Numbered from the stretch's first letter, positions 31,246-43,804 are shown. The stretch is 64,000 nucleotides of DNA from Armillaria gallica (GCA_037576215.1 JBANDB010000005.1:434001-498000); one strand, 5' to 3'. Notes: generated by a model not told the origin, from the sequence alone. Made by a program: numbers and translations.

Positions 31246-32912
31246 GTTTTATTCTCACTGTTACATTCAATTCTCGGTTGCACACTTTGGTGACTGCTAC
31301 TATTCGATGAGAGGCGAATGGCCCTACATTGTGAGTCCGACTTGCATCTATGCGTATAGTGGTACTTCAGTTTTCATTAACCTGATTGATCTGATAGGCA
31401 AATTGGACGGCGTTGATGTATCGACAGCACACGTCGACCGCGAGTGCCTTCGCCCAGTAGCTTCAGTAAGGCTATGGGTCAGGAGGCAGGTAGGAAGGTC
31501 GTGGAATCAAAGGTACGTACTTTTCATCATGTATCTACGCGGATTCTGACTATTGACAGGCTCGGAGCAAGCTTCGACGAATGGGGAACAGTCTCCCGTT
31601 TATGTCCTTCCCTGCTATGGCTTGTCACCCACCACCATCACCTACGTAATATCGCTCGCTCTTACGCAACCTTTTCTTCAGGCCTTAGCATCCCCGTTCT
31701 TTCTGCTACCAGGCGCACCGTCAGCGTTGAGCAGCCCAGATGGATACGACGTCAGCCCCGTCGAAACAATAAGACCATCCCAGAACCATATTTCTCTTAG
31801 CTTCTTTGCCAAAACCCTGGCAAGAAGGTATTGTCAGAAGAACAGCGATCGGTCATATGTCAAGGATTGACAAGGAGGTATGGACAGGGCCGTTGTCTGC
31901 GTTTACGGTTGCGGCACTACGACAACTTGGGCTGTCGCTGCACTCTGTTATTGATGGGCTACCTGAAGAAATGGGAGTGGAAGAGTTGAGGGCGCTGCTT
32001 TTCATGGCAAGAGAGTGGTTTCCTGGTGATTCGAAGGCACAAGAGCCAACGTATAAGTTCTTTTTCTGCACCATGCGATGCTGGTACGTATGCTTGCTAC
32101 ATGTATTTGTGTGCTAGTCTTGATGATCCCCCAGCTCCTGCTTGCACTGAAGGAGAATCCCCAATTCAGGATTGCCGAATGTCGTTCCTTGATGAAGACA
32201 ATTATCTGTATCCCGAGTTGTACTCACCACCAGAGGAGAGCGATGCCGACTGCAAGCGATACGTTCTCATCGATAATATCCTGACACCTCAAACCTCGAT
32301 TGCTGTACGAGGCTAGGTTAGCTCCTTTGACAAAAAAGTAGCAGGGTTCATACGAAGGCCTCCGACCCGAGAAACATGTATATTCCTCTTGATCTTTCCG
32401 TCAGCATGGGCTGACCTCCTTTGCTTGCAGATGACGAGACTACGGTTTGTCTCACCGGACCCCGCACGACAGTTCATCACCAAAAGAACAATGCGCTATC
32501 TTCTGGTAAGTTCTCTCGTACTTCTCATCGAAATGCGTGTTCATATCACTAACTCTGATGAAGATTATCAAATGCTCACAGCGACCGAAGGCTTCGAGAA
32601 CAAAAGCACAGGTTAGTAATTACATCTTTGACTTCACTTTCAAGTCATCAACATGCCGTGTATTAGATGACTCGTGTGATCGTATGCAAGAAACTTTCGA
32701 CTACTTGAACAATGACTAAGAGTGGGGGGACGCTGACGCTAAAGGCAACCCTGACACTACTTGCCAGCAGGTGTTCGAAGCTTTCCATTGATGAAGTGGA
32801 TGCTGCTGATGGTGACTTGAATGATCCCTCATCACCGCATAGTTCTCCGAGTAAGTCTCTTTGTGTAGTATGGCGCATGTCGCTGAGAGAAATTTGGATA
32901 GGTCCCAAATAA
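31246..32912 (+). pseudogene. Exon-like pieces of an unrecognised gene
   Basis: A series of short open segments bounded by plausible GT-AG introns, for example introns at about 31331-31397 and 31512-31559. Coding-like pieces include SPSSFSKAMGQEAGRKVVES, TGPLSAFTVAALRQLGLSLH followed by EEMGVEELRALLFMAREWFP, then an acidic segment (YPELYSPPEESDADCKRYVL) and IDEVDAADGDLNDPSSPHSS. I could not join all pieces in one frame and do not recognise the protein. It may be a decayed gene or a set of captured exons. Confidence 0.35.
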
Positions 32913-34010
32913 TTCCGTGTGGATTGAGGAACTGACTCTTCTGCAGTATCATCCGCTCATGACTCGAGATTCAAACTCTGACCTGCTCTGACGCTGTCTT
33001 GGGCTACCGGAAGACAATGTTGGTAACTCGGCCGACATTCCGGAAGCAGTGAGGAGCTTGCGTAACGAGAAAAAGCTGGTCGAGCGTAGACACAGCGTCG
33101 GGACGGTGTGAGGCCAGTGGACGTGTAAGATGGCGTGAGAGGAAGGGAGCGAGTCGTTGGCAGACGCGTCACCGATGTCGGGGGTCTCGGACCGGTTCCG
33201 AAGTCTGAGCTTGCTGTAGTCGTCGTCGTTCCTTCCCGCCATCCACTCTCGACGTCAGGCATTGACTGCGCCGTGCATGTCGCTACCGATATTCTCCTGT
33301 CCTCTCGCCATCCTCGGGCGGGCCGTACTCCTTGTCGTCGTCATCCGTCTCCTTCATAGCGTGGTTCGCGGTCTTTGTTATTGATGCTCTCATGCTCTCT
33401 CCCTGGCCTTGAGTAGGCCATACTCATCGTCATCGTCTGTGTTCCCCCCACTTTCCTTTCTCAACAACACGGGGTTTCTTCGTCTCCTTGCGGTCTTCAT
33501 TATCTTCTTTTCTTCCTACACTGGTGGCCTTCGGGTTGGCTTGGCCACAGTGCGGATTTGCGTTGGTAGTGGGTCGTCGGTCGACAGCAAGGCTCGAAGA
33601 TAAGGACAGATGTGGATGAGACGCCGGCAGATCAGCCGGAAATGACTAGGCCCTGATATAGGTGAATCTCGTCTCTCAGAGATCGTGGAGTCAGTGTTTA
33701 TTGTACACATAGTGGCCTTCGGTTCCGTGTACTTGTTGAGGAGATGCAGCGTATCCGGGAGCTTGACGACAACAGCTTAGTGTTAGATCGTCTTAGGCTT
33801 CGGGTACTGTTTTTCGAAAGAGCGGCAGCAGTTTATGCCGTGGCAGATTCGACACCTTGTCATCTCCGGGTACTTGTTCATTCATGTCATAAGCTGCTGA
33901 TGACTCTTCTGACTGTATCTTTGTTGAATTCAGCATTCTCAAGGAACAATATGGGCGCGCTGTAAGCGCCATTTTCCTCCCTCCTTAGCACTGTCTTTCT
34001 AACCTTTCTA
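32913..34010. other. Unassigned, CpG-rich
   Basis: ORFs of 60-101 codons overlap on both strands with no recognisable domain. A tRNA B-box-like GAGTTTGAATCTC (minus, near 32970) has no matching A box at the right distance. Confidence 0.35.
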
Positions 34011-34019
34011 GAGCTCCAT

Positions 34020-34740
34020 TTTTCTAGGAACCAAGCCCTGCGGTAAGTGCAACGCTGGCTCGTTAATTAACGATACCATGTAGCTTGAAAGTGAGAGACG
34101 GCGCCAACCGTCTAGAGCAAAGGACGTGTTTAAAGGTGAGTTTATACTTTGTTCTGCTGGTCTTCGCCCATTGATAATGCATAGGGATGGTTCTCTTATG
34201 ACCCATATTGCGCTGAAGCAATGTATCGCCGTCCGGCGAGCAGGGTGAGTGTATTTGTACCTCATTCCTCATGCTGGCCGATCTACTTTAAGTCTAGGTC
34301 GCGTGTTGAATGCTCTCGTTGCCGAGCTTTGCTCTAAGACAATGTATCGCTGTCCGGGGAGCACTGTAAGTTCGTTTCAATGTTTCTGTTCATCTTAACT
34401 CATGTTATTTCAGTCAAGATTACGTGTCGGCGGCTCGCCATCTACCGTTACCCCAAGACGACGGATTGTCGTCCGGTGAGCATAGTAAGCTTGTTTATCG
34501 CTCGCCGTTCGTCTCAACTCATCTGTTTTTAGTTGAGATAGTGTCCTTGGCACTGAGCTTTGCTGCAAGATGACGTACTGTCGTCCGGGGAGCAGTGTAA
34601 GTCCATTTCACCCTAGCTGTTCGCGTTGATTCATGATTTTTCAGTGTATCATGCACCCACCAACTCGTAACCCATGAGTCCCCTCCGCACCAAAATTTGG
34701 CATGCATTAGCAAGTATCGTAAGTCCTTTGTTAGGATATT
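34020..34740 (+). repeat. Tandem array of about 120-bp exon-intron-like modules
   Basis: Five to six modules. The core GTCCGG(C/G/T)GAGCA occurs at 34231, 34352, 34471 and 34583 (spacings 121, 119, 112). Each core is followed at once by a donor-like GTAAGT/GTGAGT, then about 55 bases with a branch-site-like sequence (TTGATAAT, TTAACTCAT, CTCAACTCAT) and a terminal AG, then the next 60-68-base exon-like segment. The core contains the near-palindrome CGCCGTCCGGCG. Reading frames do not join across all modules, so present-day coding is doubtful. A related array lies at 56930-57480. Confidence 0.65.
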
Positions 34741-34953
34741 TTGGCTATCTTTCTGACTAATTTTTACTCAGTTTTCATGCTGAATTTTCCCGGAATCAAG
34801 CTTTGCGGAGCCATTGCCAATCTGCTAGCCCCCTATTTTCAGCGCTATTGCACTCCCATGTTTGAAGGAGCTGACGACGGTGTCCATGGCTTGAACAGAA
34901 TGATAGCCATCTGCTCGCCAGCACCGTCGACTGCTCTCCGCACGTGACAAAAC

Positions 34954-35145
34954 ATGTTCCCTGTGGACCTCGCACGGCATTCTATCACCGAATTCGAGGG
35001 TCTGTCGGACAGATTGAATGTCGGGGTAAAGTTGGTCGACGGCTCTTCCATGAAAGTCGTCGAGGTCGCCAGTCCAGAGGAGCACTGCAATCTGGTTACT
35101 GATCAGTACGGGCACGTGTCTGACACTATTCGTGCAGTACACTGA
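34954..35145 (+). other. 63-codon exon-like ORF, unrecognised
   Basis: Follows the modular array and an AG acceptor. Balanced composition (GLSDRLNVGVKLVDGSSMKV). The minus strand is open as well. No family recognised. Confidence 0.3.
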
Positions 35146-35249
35146 CCAGGATGTTGCTTTTGGTACTTTAGGTTCTTAATCTTGCAGGCTCTGTATTAGG
35201 TTTCTTGTATTGTCGTTACAGAATTCTTACTTCTTGATTCTCTCACAGG

Positions 35250-35500
35250 TTATGAGACGAGAGATGGGAGAAAATGTGAGCTGGTTCGGCCCCCACCGAG
35301 CGAATCTTTTTTGAGCAGAAGGTGCTGAGTGCGGAGGGTCAAAGAAGAGCAGGTTAAGCTAGGAAGAGCAGGGGAGCAAGAGCGGGAGGACGGGGTGAAA
35401 ATCAGGACCCGGATGGCTAACGACTGCAATGACTGCAACGCCTTTTTTAGTGCCAATTCACCACGAAAGGACACGACGGAAACTGCTTTATATTCTACCA
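35250..35500 (-). repeat. Composite of dispersed repeats
   Basis: Contains the segment shared with 12525-12590 (GAGAAAATGTGAGCTGGT) and that shared with 30957-31140. An 83-codon minus-strand ORF here is therefore repeat-derived. Confidence 0.45.
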
Positions 35501-35510
35501 ACTCTGGGCC

Positions 35511-35795
35511 TTAGGACACGCGGCGGACTACGTCGACCTCAAAGAAGAAAATCCTTCCCTGGATCTTGTTGCACCCTCTGCCATTAAGCTTACCGACTCC
35601 TTCGAACCGCCACGTCCACTCACCCTTGATGAGATCAGAGAGGAGCCTTAACTCTTTGCGCGCACCGCTCTCCACGCCATATACAAAGCCAGTTTTGACG
35701 ACGTTGAGGTCCACGGTGCGAATGGATATCACATCGACCAATCCCTGCAGGACGTGTCGAACAGCGTGGGCGGTCCGGGGCCCTGAGGTATACAA
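35511..35795 (-). other. 94-codon exon-like ORF, unrecognised
   Basis: Minus-strand ORF with protein-like composition (HAVRHVLQGLVDVISIRTVD, GEWTWRFEGVGKLNGRG). The plus strand carries an overlapping ORF of poorer composition. Family unknown; probably a gene fragment. Confidence 0.35.
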
Positions 35796-37821
35796 AGATT
35801 TGGATTTAGACTATATCGCAGCTGAAGGAAAACGAGATACAATAAAATACAAATATTACAAAATGAATACATGTGGTACAGTCTTGTAGTAATAAGGGAC
35901 AATAATATTGATAATATTGAACTATAGGACTCCGTAATGCCACACCAAGGTGATGGCCCTCAAAGACTAGTCCGTGCGTGGTTACTGATGGCGTGGAACC
36001 TGTTTCTATAGATAATTTGAGATATGAGACAGTGTGACCCAAAATTGAGTGACGCCAACATTATAAGTTGAAAGAGAGATGAAAATGGGGAAAGCATAGG
36101 ACTCGGGTAATAATGCCACTCGAATGCGATGGCCATCAAATGCTAGTATATTGTAGATTGCCGTTACTAGGCTTTCTCGCTACGGTGGTCACCGAGCCGT
36201 TCTCGCTTCTGCCCCTTCAGATACTGTATGTACTGTGTCCGCGTATCCGGGTTCAAGTTCCTTTCCGACATCCTATCTGCTGCTCTGGCGACTCTTTATT
36301 CCTATGCCGCCACCATTCCTGCTGTTGGCGTCTAACAGATCGGTACGTCACTTTTCCTTGCCCTACTCACGTTGCCGAATTGTCTGAGCAGTCCGAGAGC
36401 TGTGTTGCATTTTAACCGTCGTGATTAATATTGCATTGAGTGGATTATGCTCAACCAGGACGTGTCCTTGGTGACGGCAGACATCGTCACGTCGAATGAG
36501 TCATGGTGTTGAAATATGCTTGACTAGAGGCGTAGCCATCGCTGCGTGTGGTAGATCCGAGTCCTATGCCTTTGAAGAGTAAGACCGGCCCCGCCAGCTC
36601 GTATTTTCTCACTGTCTTATATTTAATTATGAAGACCATACTCTGAATGATCATTTAGGTTTGAACACATCTAGACAAGGATGAGCGGTGCTGCAAAGAA
36701 TAGAGCATGCGAGATTGGCACAGCAGCAATGACAGAAACCTTACCTGAGAAGGGAAAGCTTGTCATACCACTATGGGCGCAATGCTGACGAACAGTCATG
36801 TTGCATGCAGATTTTCTACGTAGAAGATGCCCCGCTTTGCCCGACGGATCGCCCATCAAGTCTACATGATCTGTAAAAATTCCATTGTTAAACCAGAAGT
36901 GGTTAACTAAGTATCAAGCGATAAAATGTGCGTCACATTGTGTATCACCCTGGCTAATGAATACTGTCTCCGCCTATTCTGTACCGGTATCATCTCAAAC
37001 AATATATATTGTCATTGCCCGTATCAGCGAAAGCGAGCTGGAAGCTCATTGTCCCAGCTGGGATGAGCACGGACCCTGAAGAGGCGTATGCTTTGTCGAG
37101 GTAGGCTGCTATGGCGGCAGAGTCAGGGACGTCGACACGGATGGAATCATCATCGTTGATGATGGCGATGGTGTATCGGAAGAGTGAGACACCATTGGGC
37201 TTCGCACTAGTGGATGTGGCACATTTTTTTTGGCGAGAGCCTCAACGTCAGGGAGGTCGAGGTAGACAGTCTGGTAGGGCAGATATTCAACAGATATTTC
37301 AGGTTTAGGGCATGCCTAAAGTTACCCAGTTAATTTCAGAACGCGCCTGAAGCAAGATATACACACGTACCTGGTTCGCCAGGTAATCGTAGTCTCCGGA
37401 GGATCGAACACCATATTGAGGTGTCCTGGTACTGCCTCTATGTGCTGTTTTTCGGTCGAGAAGGAAACGTTGCACTCGCGTATGATACGTGATGTTATGC
37501 CAGCAGTTTCTAGGGAGTCTAGGCGTAGGAGCGGGTGGCGTTTTGGTGTAGTCCTTCGAACTTCTACAGGCTATGCGCGACAATTGAAGGATAAAACGAT
37601 TGAAAGGTCGCTGCTTCTCCTGAACAACATGCGAGACTGCAATAGAATATCGGCAAGATGGACCTGGACGTTGCTCGGTACAGGAAAACAGATAGGCGTG
37701 TTATTCGGCTGACCCAAATTTTATCTGGCCATAAAATCCTTCAACCACTTTTCCACGTAATCCAAGTACAGATCTTGTACAGCAACAATCGTAGGATAGG
37801 CGTAGCACCGTCACTAAATCC
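35796..37821. other. Unassigned mosaic region
   Basis: Short ORFs of 60-100 codons on both strands, none with a domain that I recognise. Splice-like signals are present, but no joined frame could be supported. Confidence 0.35.
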
Positions 37822-38222
37822 GTGCAATGGAACCCGTTCAACAAGCCAATAGGCTGGTCATCTGCCCATGGCTGTACTATTCACAGCAGACACTGTCACC
37901 TCTCTCCAAGGATCGATTTTCATATACATTTCGGTATTAGTGCCAAAGAAGACTTCATCGATGTTGGTGATGATGGCTTCGACATCGACGGAACAGTTCT
38001 TTGGCATGCTCTCGCGGATGGGTTTGATGTATTATTTCCAAAAGTCGCTGTAGATATACGTGAGTCCGACATTGACGAGAATATGAAACCACGAACAGCT
38101 GAACTTGCACGACTGCTGACTACACATAGCCTATCCAAAATAAATCGGGATGCCTGACAAAGACCCATCAAAGCTTCATATTGTCGATGCAACAGCGGAC
38201 AACTCGCGCTGCCATCAACCAA
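37822..38222. other. Exon-like fragment with both strands open
   Basis: The plus strand (37822-38157) and two minus-strand frames are open. The most protein-like reading is minus, about 38055-37870 (KNCSVDVEAIITNIDEVFFG, KIDPWREVTVSA), with one stop. Family unknown. Confidence 0.3.
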
Positions 38223-38889
38223 CTGACCGAAGCATCTATGGACGAAAGATCAGTAGGGTATCCTTAACCGTGCTGCGGCGATACTCACGTAGGTAGCTTC
38301 CACCAATTAGGATTCATGTCACCTTCTGTAGACCGATACTATCACCATCGTCTTGTCGAAGGATGGTCTGGTCAAAGTAGACGCGTTCCTCCATAGCTTG
38401 GGCGACGGTCATATTACTTCAGATTCAGGTTGGGGTAAGGATGACGCCAATCTAGTACCTGTGTTATCCGTCACATTGATCGCTCAATCCAAAGATGGAG
38501 AAAACACACCTAGTTAGCCTCATCTTCAAATCGACTGCCTTTGCAGAGTCACATATCAATCAACAGTCGAGAAAAGCGAAATTAGCCCCTGGTTGTTCAA
38601 GTCCAAAGTAAACGCTTCGCGGGGTTGTCCAGACCTACAGTAAGCGACAAAGACATGACCCAAGGAGAAATGATGCAAGCGATGCAATCATGCATTCAAA
38701 TCTTTGTGCCGCGGGTTACCGACAAGGCCATGCAGAAGTCGATGAAAACAGCCGAGCTACATACGGGAAACGTGCCCACGCCGGAGGACAATTCATCAAT
38801 ACCATCGTTGATGTCTGTGGTACCGTTATTTCACTGAGCGATATGATTATTATTGATACGAACTTACCTTCAATGTCTTTATTCGAGCT
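38223..38889. other. Unassigned mosaic region
   Basis: Two overlapping 70-codon plus-strand ORFs (38625-38837 and 38690-38902), no domain recognised. Confidence 0.3.
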
Positions 38890-39150
38890 GCTTCTAGAGT
38901 GACGAATATGTTGGGCTTGGACAACGCCTACACACGTTGGATCAGTACAAAAATACATGAGGGATACATACCTTATACTAGGGCAATGCATCGAGCACAA
39001 CCGGCAGAATCGTATCAGTTGAAATGATGGCGAGAAGACAAAAGAGGAAAAGCGTGAGAGTGGTCTGCGTGCCTACCAAGCCGTCCGGCACTTGCTACTG
39101 TCGGGACGGAACAGTCCGTCCCGACGGTAACAACTCGGCACCTAGAAATG
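38890..39150. repeat. Repeat shared with 59006-59240
   Basis: TTGGACAACGCCTACAC, GGGCAATGCATCGAGCACAA, GCATCGTATCAGTTGAA-like and GGTAACAACTCGGCA landmarks occur in the same order in both places. In the second copy the repeat sits immediately upstream of an intact gene. Confidence 0.7.
39100..39125. repeat. Perfect short hairpin
   Basis: GTCGGGACGGA, loop ACAG, TCCGTCCCGAC: 11-bp perfect GC-rich stem inside the shared repeat. The second copy keeps only the right arm (GGTCCGTCCCGGCGG). Confidence 0.6.
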
Positions 39151-40069
39151 TAGCCTGGCACCGGTATGCTCGTGAGTGCAGATTCGAAACCCCGACCGGA
39201 TGCCGACAGCTTGCCGACCACGTGCAAATGCGTATCCATACACGGAGCTACAGTACAGCTCATATTTCGCCCATTTCGCAAGCTAATACTGCTCAACGTA
39301 GCTGGCGCTGTGGTTCGGTGTCGACGTCTCATCGTTGCGATGCCCGGGAGCTGGAGTACATCAGCTGAAAAAGAATTTCGATTTCTTTGAGGGCACTAGT
39401 TGTTTGGTAAGCTTTTGTTTTCGTTGTACGTTTGGCTGCTTCTGACGCGCCACTTTTTCCAGATCATTGGTGCTCCAACAACAGACTTGATAGCACAAAA
39501 GGGGATATCCTAGCTAACGCACCGTCGCTTGCAACGCGATTTTTGTTGTTCTTGAGGGCTTCGGAAATGCATCGACGTTTGAGCTGAGGATCCTCGTCCC
39601 GATTCACAGGTATGTAGAGATGGCTACTGCATTGACACCAGCTCTCTCACAGTTTATTATCACTGGCAGGACATCCACCGGCGTCCCAGCTACCTCATGC
39701 TATGGCGGATACGGCATTGGTTCTCAAGAGTGCGAAGGTGGGTATGATGGGAGAATGGCGGGACTTGGCCGAGACCACGGTAAGCGAAGGTTGCTGCCTT
39801 GACAAGAGAACGGGTACTCACTGATTGTGTAGCCTTCGCCGGGTGTTGCACCCGACGAAACTCAAGGTAGACTGCAGGTTTGCAGTGCTGCGGCTCTCGG
39901 GACTTGATTGGAGGTGCGTTATTCGTGTAGCAGCGGGTAAGTTGATTCTCCGGCTCAAATTCTTGCTATAATGCACTACGCTTACGAGCGGTGGCTTAGA
40001 AACCCATTGACTGACTTTTCCATCGTTATTTGGCTTTTTTTCTGCCTGATGCTCACGATCTTTGAACAG
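39151..40069. other. Unassigned mosaic region
   Basis: A possible exon at about 39670-39780 between an AG and GTAAGC (ADTALVLKSAKVGMMGEWRD). No domain recognised. Confidence 0.3.
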
Positions 40070-40317
40070 GATGGGCGAAGAGACCGATATGGCCACGCAA
40101 GTGAGCGCATTATACAATGATATGACTACGAGCATTTCGTCAGTCCGAGAAGTCATCCAAGACCTCGCATCCAAGTACGTTGTGTCACCTGTATCTAATT
40201 CCATGGCTGAACGTCACAGTTGTTCCCAGACATCGGATGGGATATCCCTTCTATCGCTGAAGAACCATGTCCTGCTCAGCTACATGCAGTCCCTCTCATT
40301 GCTTTCATGCCGTAGAG
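40070..40317 (+). pseudogene. LCP5: LCP5/neuroguidin (Sas10/Utp3/C1D family) gene fragment
   Basis: Two exons (40070-40174 and 40220-40317) are joined by a 45-bp GT-AG intron. They encode ALYNDMTTSISSVREVIQDL and, across the splice, TSDGISLLSLKNHVLLSYMQ then SLSLLSCRR. This is the N-terminal helical part of the Sas10/Utp3/C1D family, most like LCP5/neuroguidin, a small-subunit processome factor in pre-18S rRNA maturation. Homologs normally continue with a long second half, but here the similarity stops within a few bases and HPC2-like sequence begins. No start codon or upstream exon was identified. It is a fragment, not a working gene. Confidence 0.6.
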
Positions 40318-41119
40318 GACCAGACGCTGGCACCACCACCAGTCGAGGCGACGCCCAAGAAACCTCGCAGCAAATACCATTCACTGACGCCGCCCCCGCA
40401 ACCGCCTCCTCCACCACTCCAGATGATCCGGCTGGACATCATGCTCGGGGGCTCAGCCGACTACGAAGTCGATATCTCCCTGATGGCACTGGCAGCCAGC
40501 CAGAGAGTCGACGTTTCAGTGCCAGAGGACAGGGCGGAGTGAAAGCGAACCTGAACCTGAACCGGAAGGAGAGCTGACTTCCTTGTTCAAGAGGGAAAAG
40601 GTGTCCTTTTATTTATCTATTTACTTCACATTTACTGAAAACGCTACAGAGGAAGAGCTACGCACAGGAATACCATGATACAAACGACCCTTTTATTGAC
40701 AACTCGGAGCTTGCAATTGATGAGCGCAAGTTTTTTGCTCAGACAAAACAGCGAGGATTCTATGTTTCTTCTGGTCAGGTTGCCTTGCTCAAGGATACTC
40801 CCAAAGAAAAGTGCGTTGTCGTTGTCGCTGTCGCTGTCATCGCCGCTGACCAAATCGAGTCTAGACCTCCGATGAACCCGCCTCCAAATTGATCCCGAAC
40901 CTCACCGCCAATGTGAATCCCAAATCCGAAGACAGCACCCGTGACTCGCCTATCGCGCTCTATTCCGACTCTGAGCAGGATCCCTCGCAGACGGCCCAGA
41001 CGGGGCAGAAGCGGAAACGGTACAATGCAGACTGCGAACGATTCACTTACTGCATGAAGAAGTCAGTACTTAGGCCTTGGGAGTCACAGTCACAGTTCGG
41101 CGCTTCGAAGGATGCTTGA
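40300..41119 (+). pseudogene. HPC2: HPC2/ubinuclein-like gene fragment
   Basis: The first exon (about 40300-40600) encodes a Pro-rich segment and MIRLDIMLGGSADYEVDISL, then an acidic stretch (SESEPEPEPEGEL) in a shifted frame, so an indel lies near 40530. A 49-bp intron (40601-40649) leads to exon 40650-40810: EYHDTNDPFIDNSELAIDER, KFFAQTKQRGFYVSSGQVAL and LKDTPKEK. That is the HPC2-related domain of the HIRA histone-chaperone complex and is well preserved. The third open piece (about 40865-41119) does not join in frame through a canonical donor. Two frame breaks and fusion to the LCP5 piece mark it as a pseudogene. Confidence 0.75.
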
Positions 41120-43780
41120 ATGGGCATCCATGGCACCGTCAAATAGAGCCGGCACCGATGCAGAGGCTCAAGAACGGTCGTACGGATGTCAGGGCTGGAT
41201 ATGGCATCAAGCGTAAGAGCTCAGTAACATTAAAAGCAAATGACAGCTACAATTCATGCTGAGAGGTGAGTCAGGAGACTACTCTCACTCCTTAGATTTC
41301 AGCCAATGTCTCTACAGTTTTCTGACATTCCGGTGAAACTAAGAGCACCAGATATCAATACGATGGCAGTATTCATGCATATATTGCCGACAACAACCAT
41401 CGCCGTATCCATGATGAAGAGAAGAAGGAGGGCATTAGAAGTTGGTATTGCTGGAGTTACTGTGCCTCAAGTTTTTGAAGATGTGGTAACCGTGTCCGCC
41501 TGTTTTCCCTCCAATGCTTATCTGTGCTCCTTCCAGCTGTTTCTCAAGTATCATGGCATTTGGGCATTGCTGGATTGACCTTTTAGATGGAGCTGTATTG
41601 GCGCTCCCATGCTAAATGCTTGGTACTCGAAGAGCGCAATAATGGCCGTTCCATTCTGTAAATCTGAGAGAAGCGGTCGCCTTGGCGATCAGCTATGGGT
41701 TTGACGACTTTGGGTGTGTTAACTCTGGTTCTTTTCCCCCATTTTCTAAAAATTACTTTAGAATTACTTTGAATGTTGTGGATGGAGAAGCAACTCCGTT
41801 TTTTGTACGTCGCGCCACCCATAATCCTCACATTGCGTATATTGACGTTTTATCTTGTATGCCTCCAGTTAAAAGCTAGCTAGGGTCACATGGTGAATAC
41901 TTGCTGTCAACGACTTAGCACGACGGAATAAAGCTCTTGTATTTCCAAGTCGCAATAATTTTACTTTTATACAGGCACTGTCCGGGGTAAGAGTGGCGAG
42001 AATAGGACTCGGATTTGCCACCGTGTGAGTTGGCCCTCACCCGCTAGTGATTTGGTGGTGTTCGTGAACTTATTGACCTTATATATGTTAACGATGACCA
42101 TGATGATGACCAGGAGAGCTTAGTACCGCAAAGAGTGTTCAGGCCATACCAAATTTGGGCGGATGCATTGTGGTGGTATTCGGTAGCATTGATTACATTT
42201 TGCACCTTCGGTAGGTGCTCGCGTAATTCCATTCAAAGTAACCGCCGATGCTGAGAATTTTGAAAAACCGACATCTACAGTCGTCACCCGATAATCCAGG
42301 AGATCCAGCTCAATCCGATTATCCCGAATGTGCCACTGTGGACTGAGCTCCGTAGCTCGACGCCGACTTCTGGAGTATGTGTGACAACCGACTGCTTCCC
42401 AGATGCGTTGAGCGGCTCATTTTCAAGTAGTCTTCCTCCATAGGAAGGGATACACACAGCGTCGAACCCTGCTTCCGACTCAATGTCGTCCACATCCACA
42501 TCCGTTATGGGTGTCTCCAGGATGGGACACCTCCACCGGTCGCTGAACAGGAAAGCACAGTTGGCTCCTTTCACAATGAGCAACATGAAATTAATCAAAA
42601 CACCATCTTCACAGCACCACTTTATTGGAGGCCGGAGATGAGCATCGGGTCTTGGTTGTTGTAGATAAAGATCTTTATCTCGTCGACGCTGGGAGGCAGC
42701 CTACCCCCGAGCTGGAGTACTTCTAGTTGCACCGGTAGGCCTTCGAAGATGAACATCAACCTACAGAGACGGTGATAACTGGGAGCAGGAGAGGCCCGTT
42801 GAGATTAGGATGATTTTCGTGAGACATGGTTGCAGTCATGGAATGACAGCGGGAGGATATGTACTTGGCGATGGGAATGGTCTCCTCGGAGTTACCCATG
42901 CCAAAAAGACAGTGTTGTTCCTTTTCCAGGAAAACAAATCGGAGATAGTGGTCGATATATGAGCATGAGGGAATGAACATGCCAATGAATGAGACGCAGT
43001 GACGTGCACGTAGCCAGAACTGTCAAATGAGGGGAATGTCTTCATTACATGGAGAGGGTCTCACCTACCCAGCATAGGATGCTCTCGAAAATGATAATTT
43101 CTAAGAATTTGACAGGAAGTCATTACAACTTATGATGTCGAAGCAAGGATTTCGACGAAAACTAGCTTCGAGTATTTCAGTTCTCATTCGACAAGGAGTT
43201 GCCGAAATCTACCATCTGGCTTGTCATCGTATCATATCTGGCTGCATACGTCTTCACTTGATGCCCAAAGCCATAACAGATCCTTCGTGTCACTGACCGT
43301 CCTCGTCCAAGTCGACGTTTCCCAGTCTAGCGACAGCTCTATTGAAGGTCTGGAGTTAGCTGATCCGGTAGCACCGTACGAGCAGTTAGATAAGGTTCTA
43401 ACTGTACATGGTTTACAATACCTATGAGTCAATGTTTTCCCTTAGAATCGGAGGAAGACGTATATAGCCGTTGGGCATAACCCGATATCATTCTCTTCCA
43501 ATAAGGTGTTGTCGATGACTTAGCACTCTTCTATGTATGCCCTTGTGTTATGAAAAGGGAAGAAGGTGAGCTGGCATTGGAATTATCATACCAGAATTGC
43601 ATCGTGCGAGCACTGTCGCCTTCGGGAAAAGAGTTATAACGAAAGACCTCTGTTCTGTTCCGTGCTGTAACTTTCACTGGACCTGCAAGTTCAAGGCAAG
43701 TTCAGCTATGTTAGCCATTACTAAAAACATTATTGTAACGTACACATCTAGTTCTCCGACAATGAGTCCACAGCCTCATT
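41120..43780. other. Unassigned mosaic region
   Basis: Protein-like but unrecognised ORFs, for example minus 42598-42284 (DVDVDDIESEAGFDAVCIPS) and minus 42980-42756 (HYLRFVFLEKEQHCLFGMGN). No gene model could be supported. Confidence 0.3.
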
Positions 43781-43804
43781 GAATTTGAGTTGTCTCGAGC
43801 ACAG

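Noticed and set aside
32940..33000. tRNA gene on the minus strand
   Set aside because: B-box-like GAGTTTGAATCTC is present, but the distance to any A box and the missing arms rule out a tRNA.
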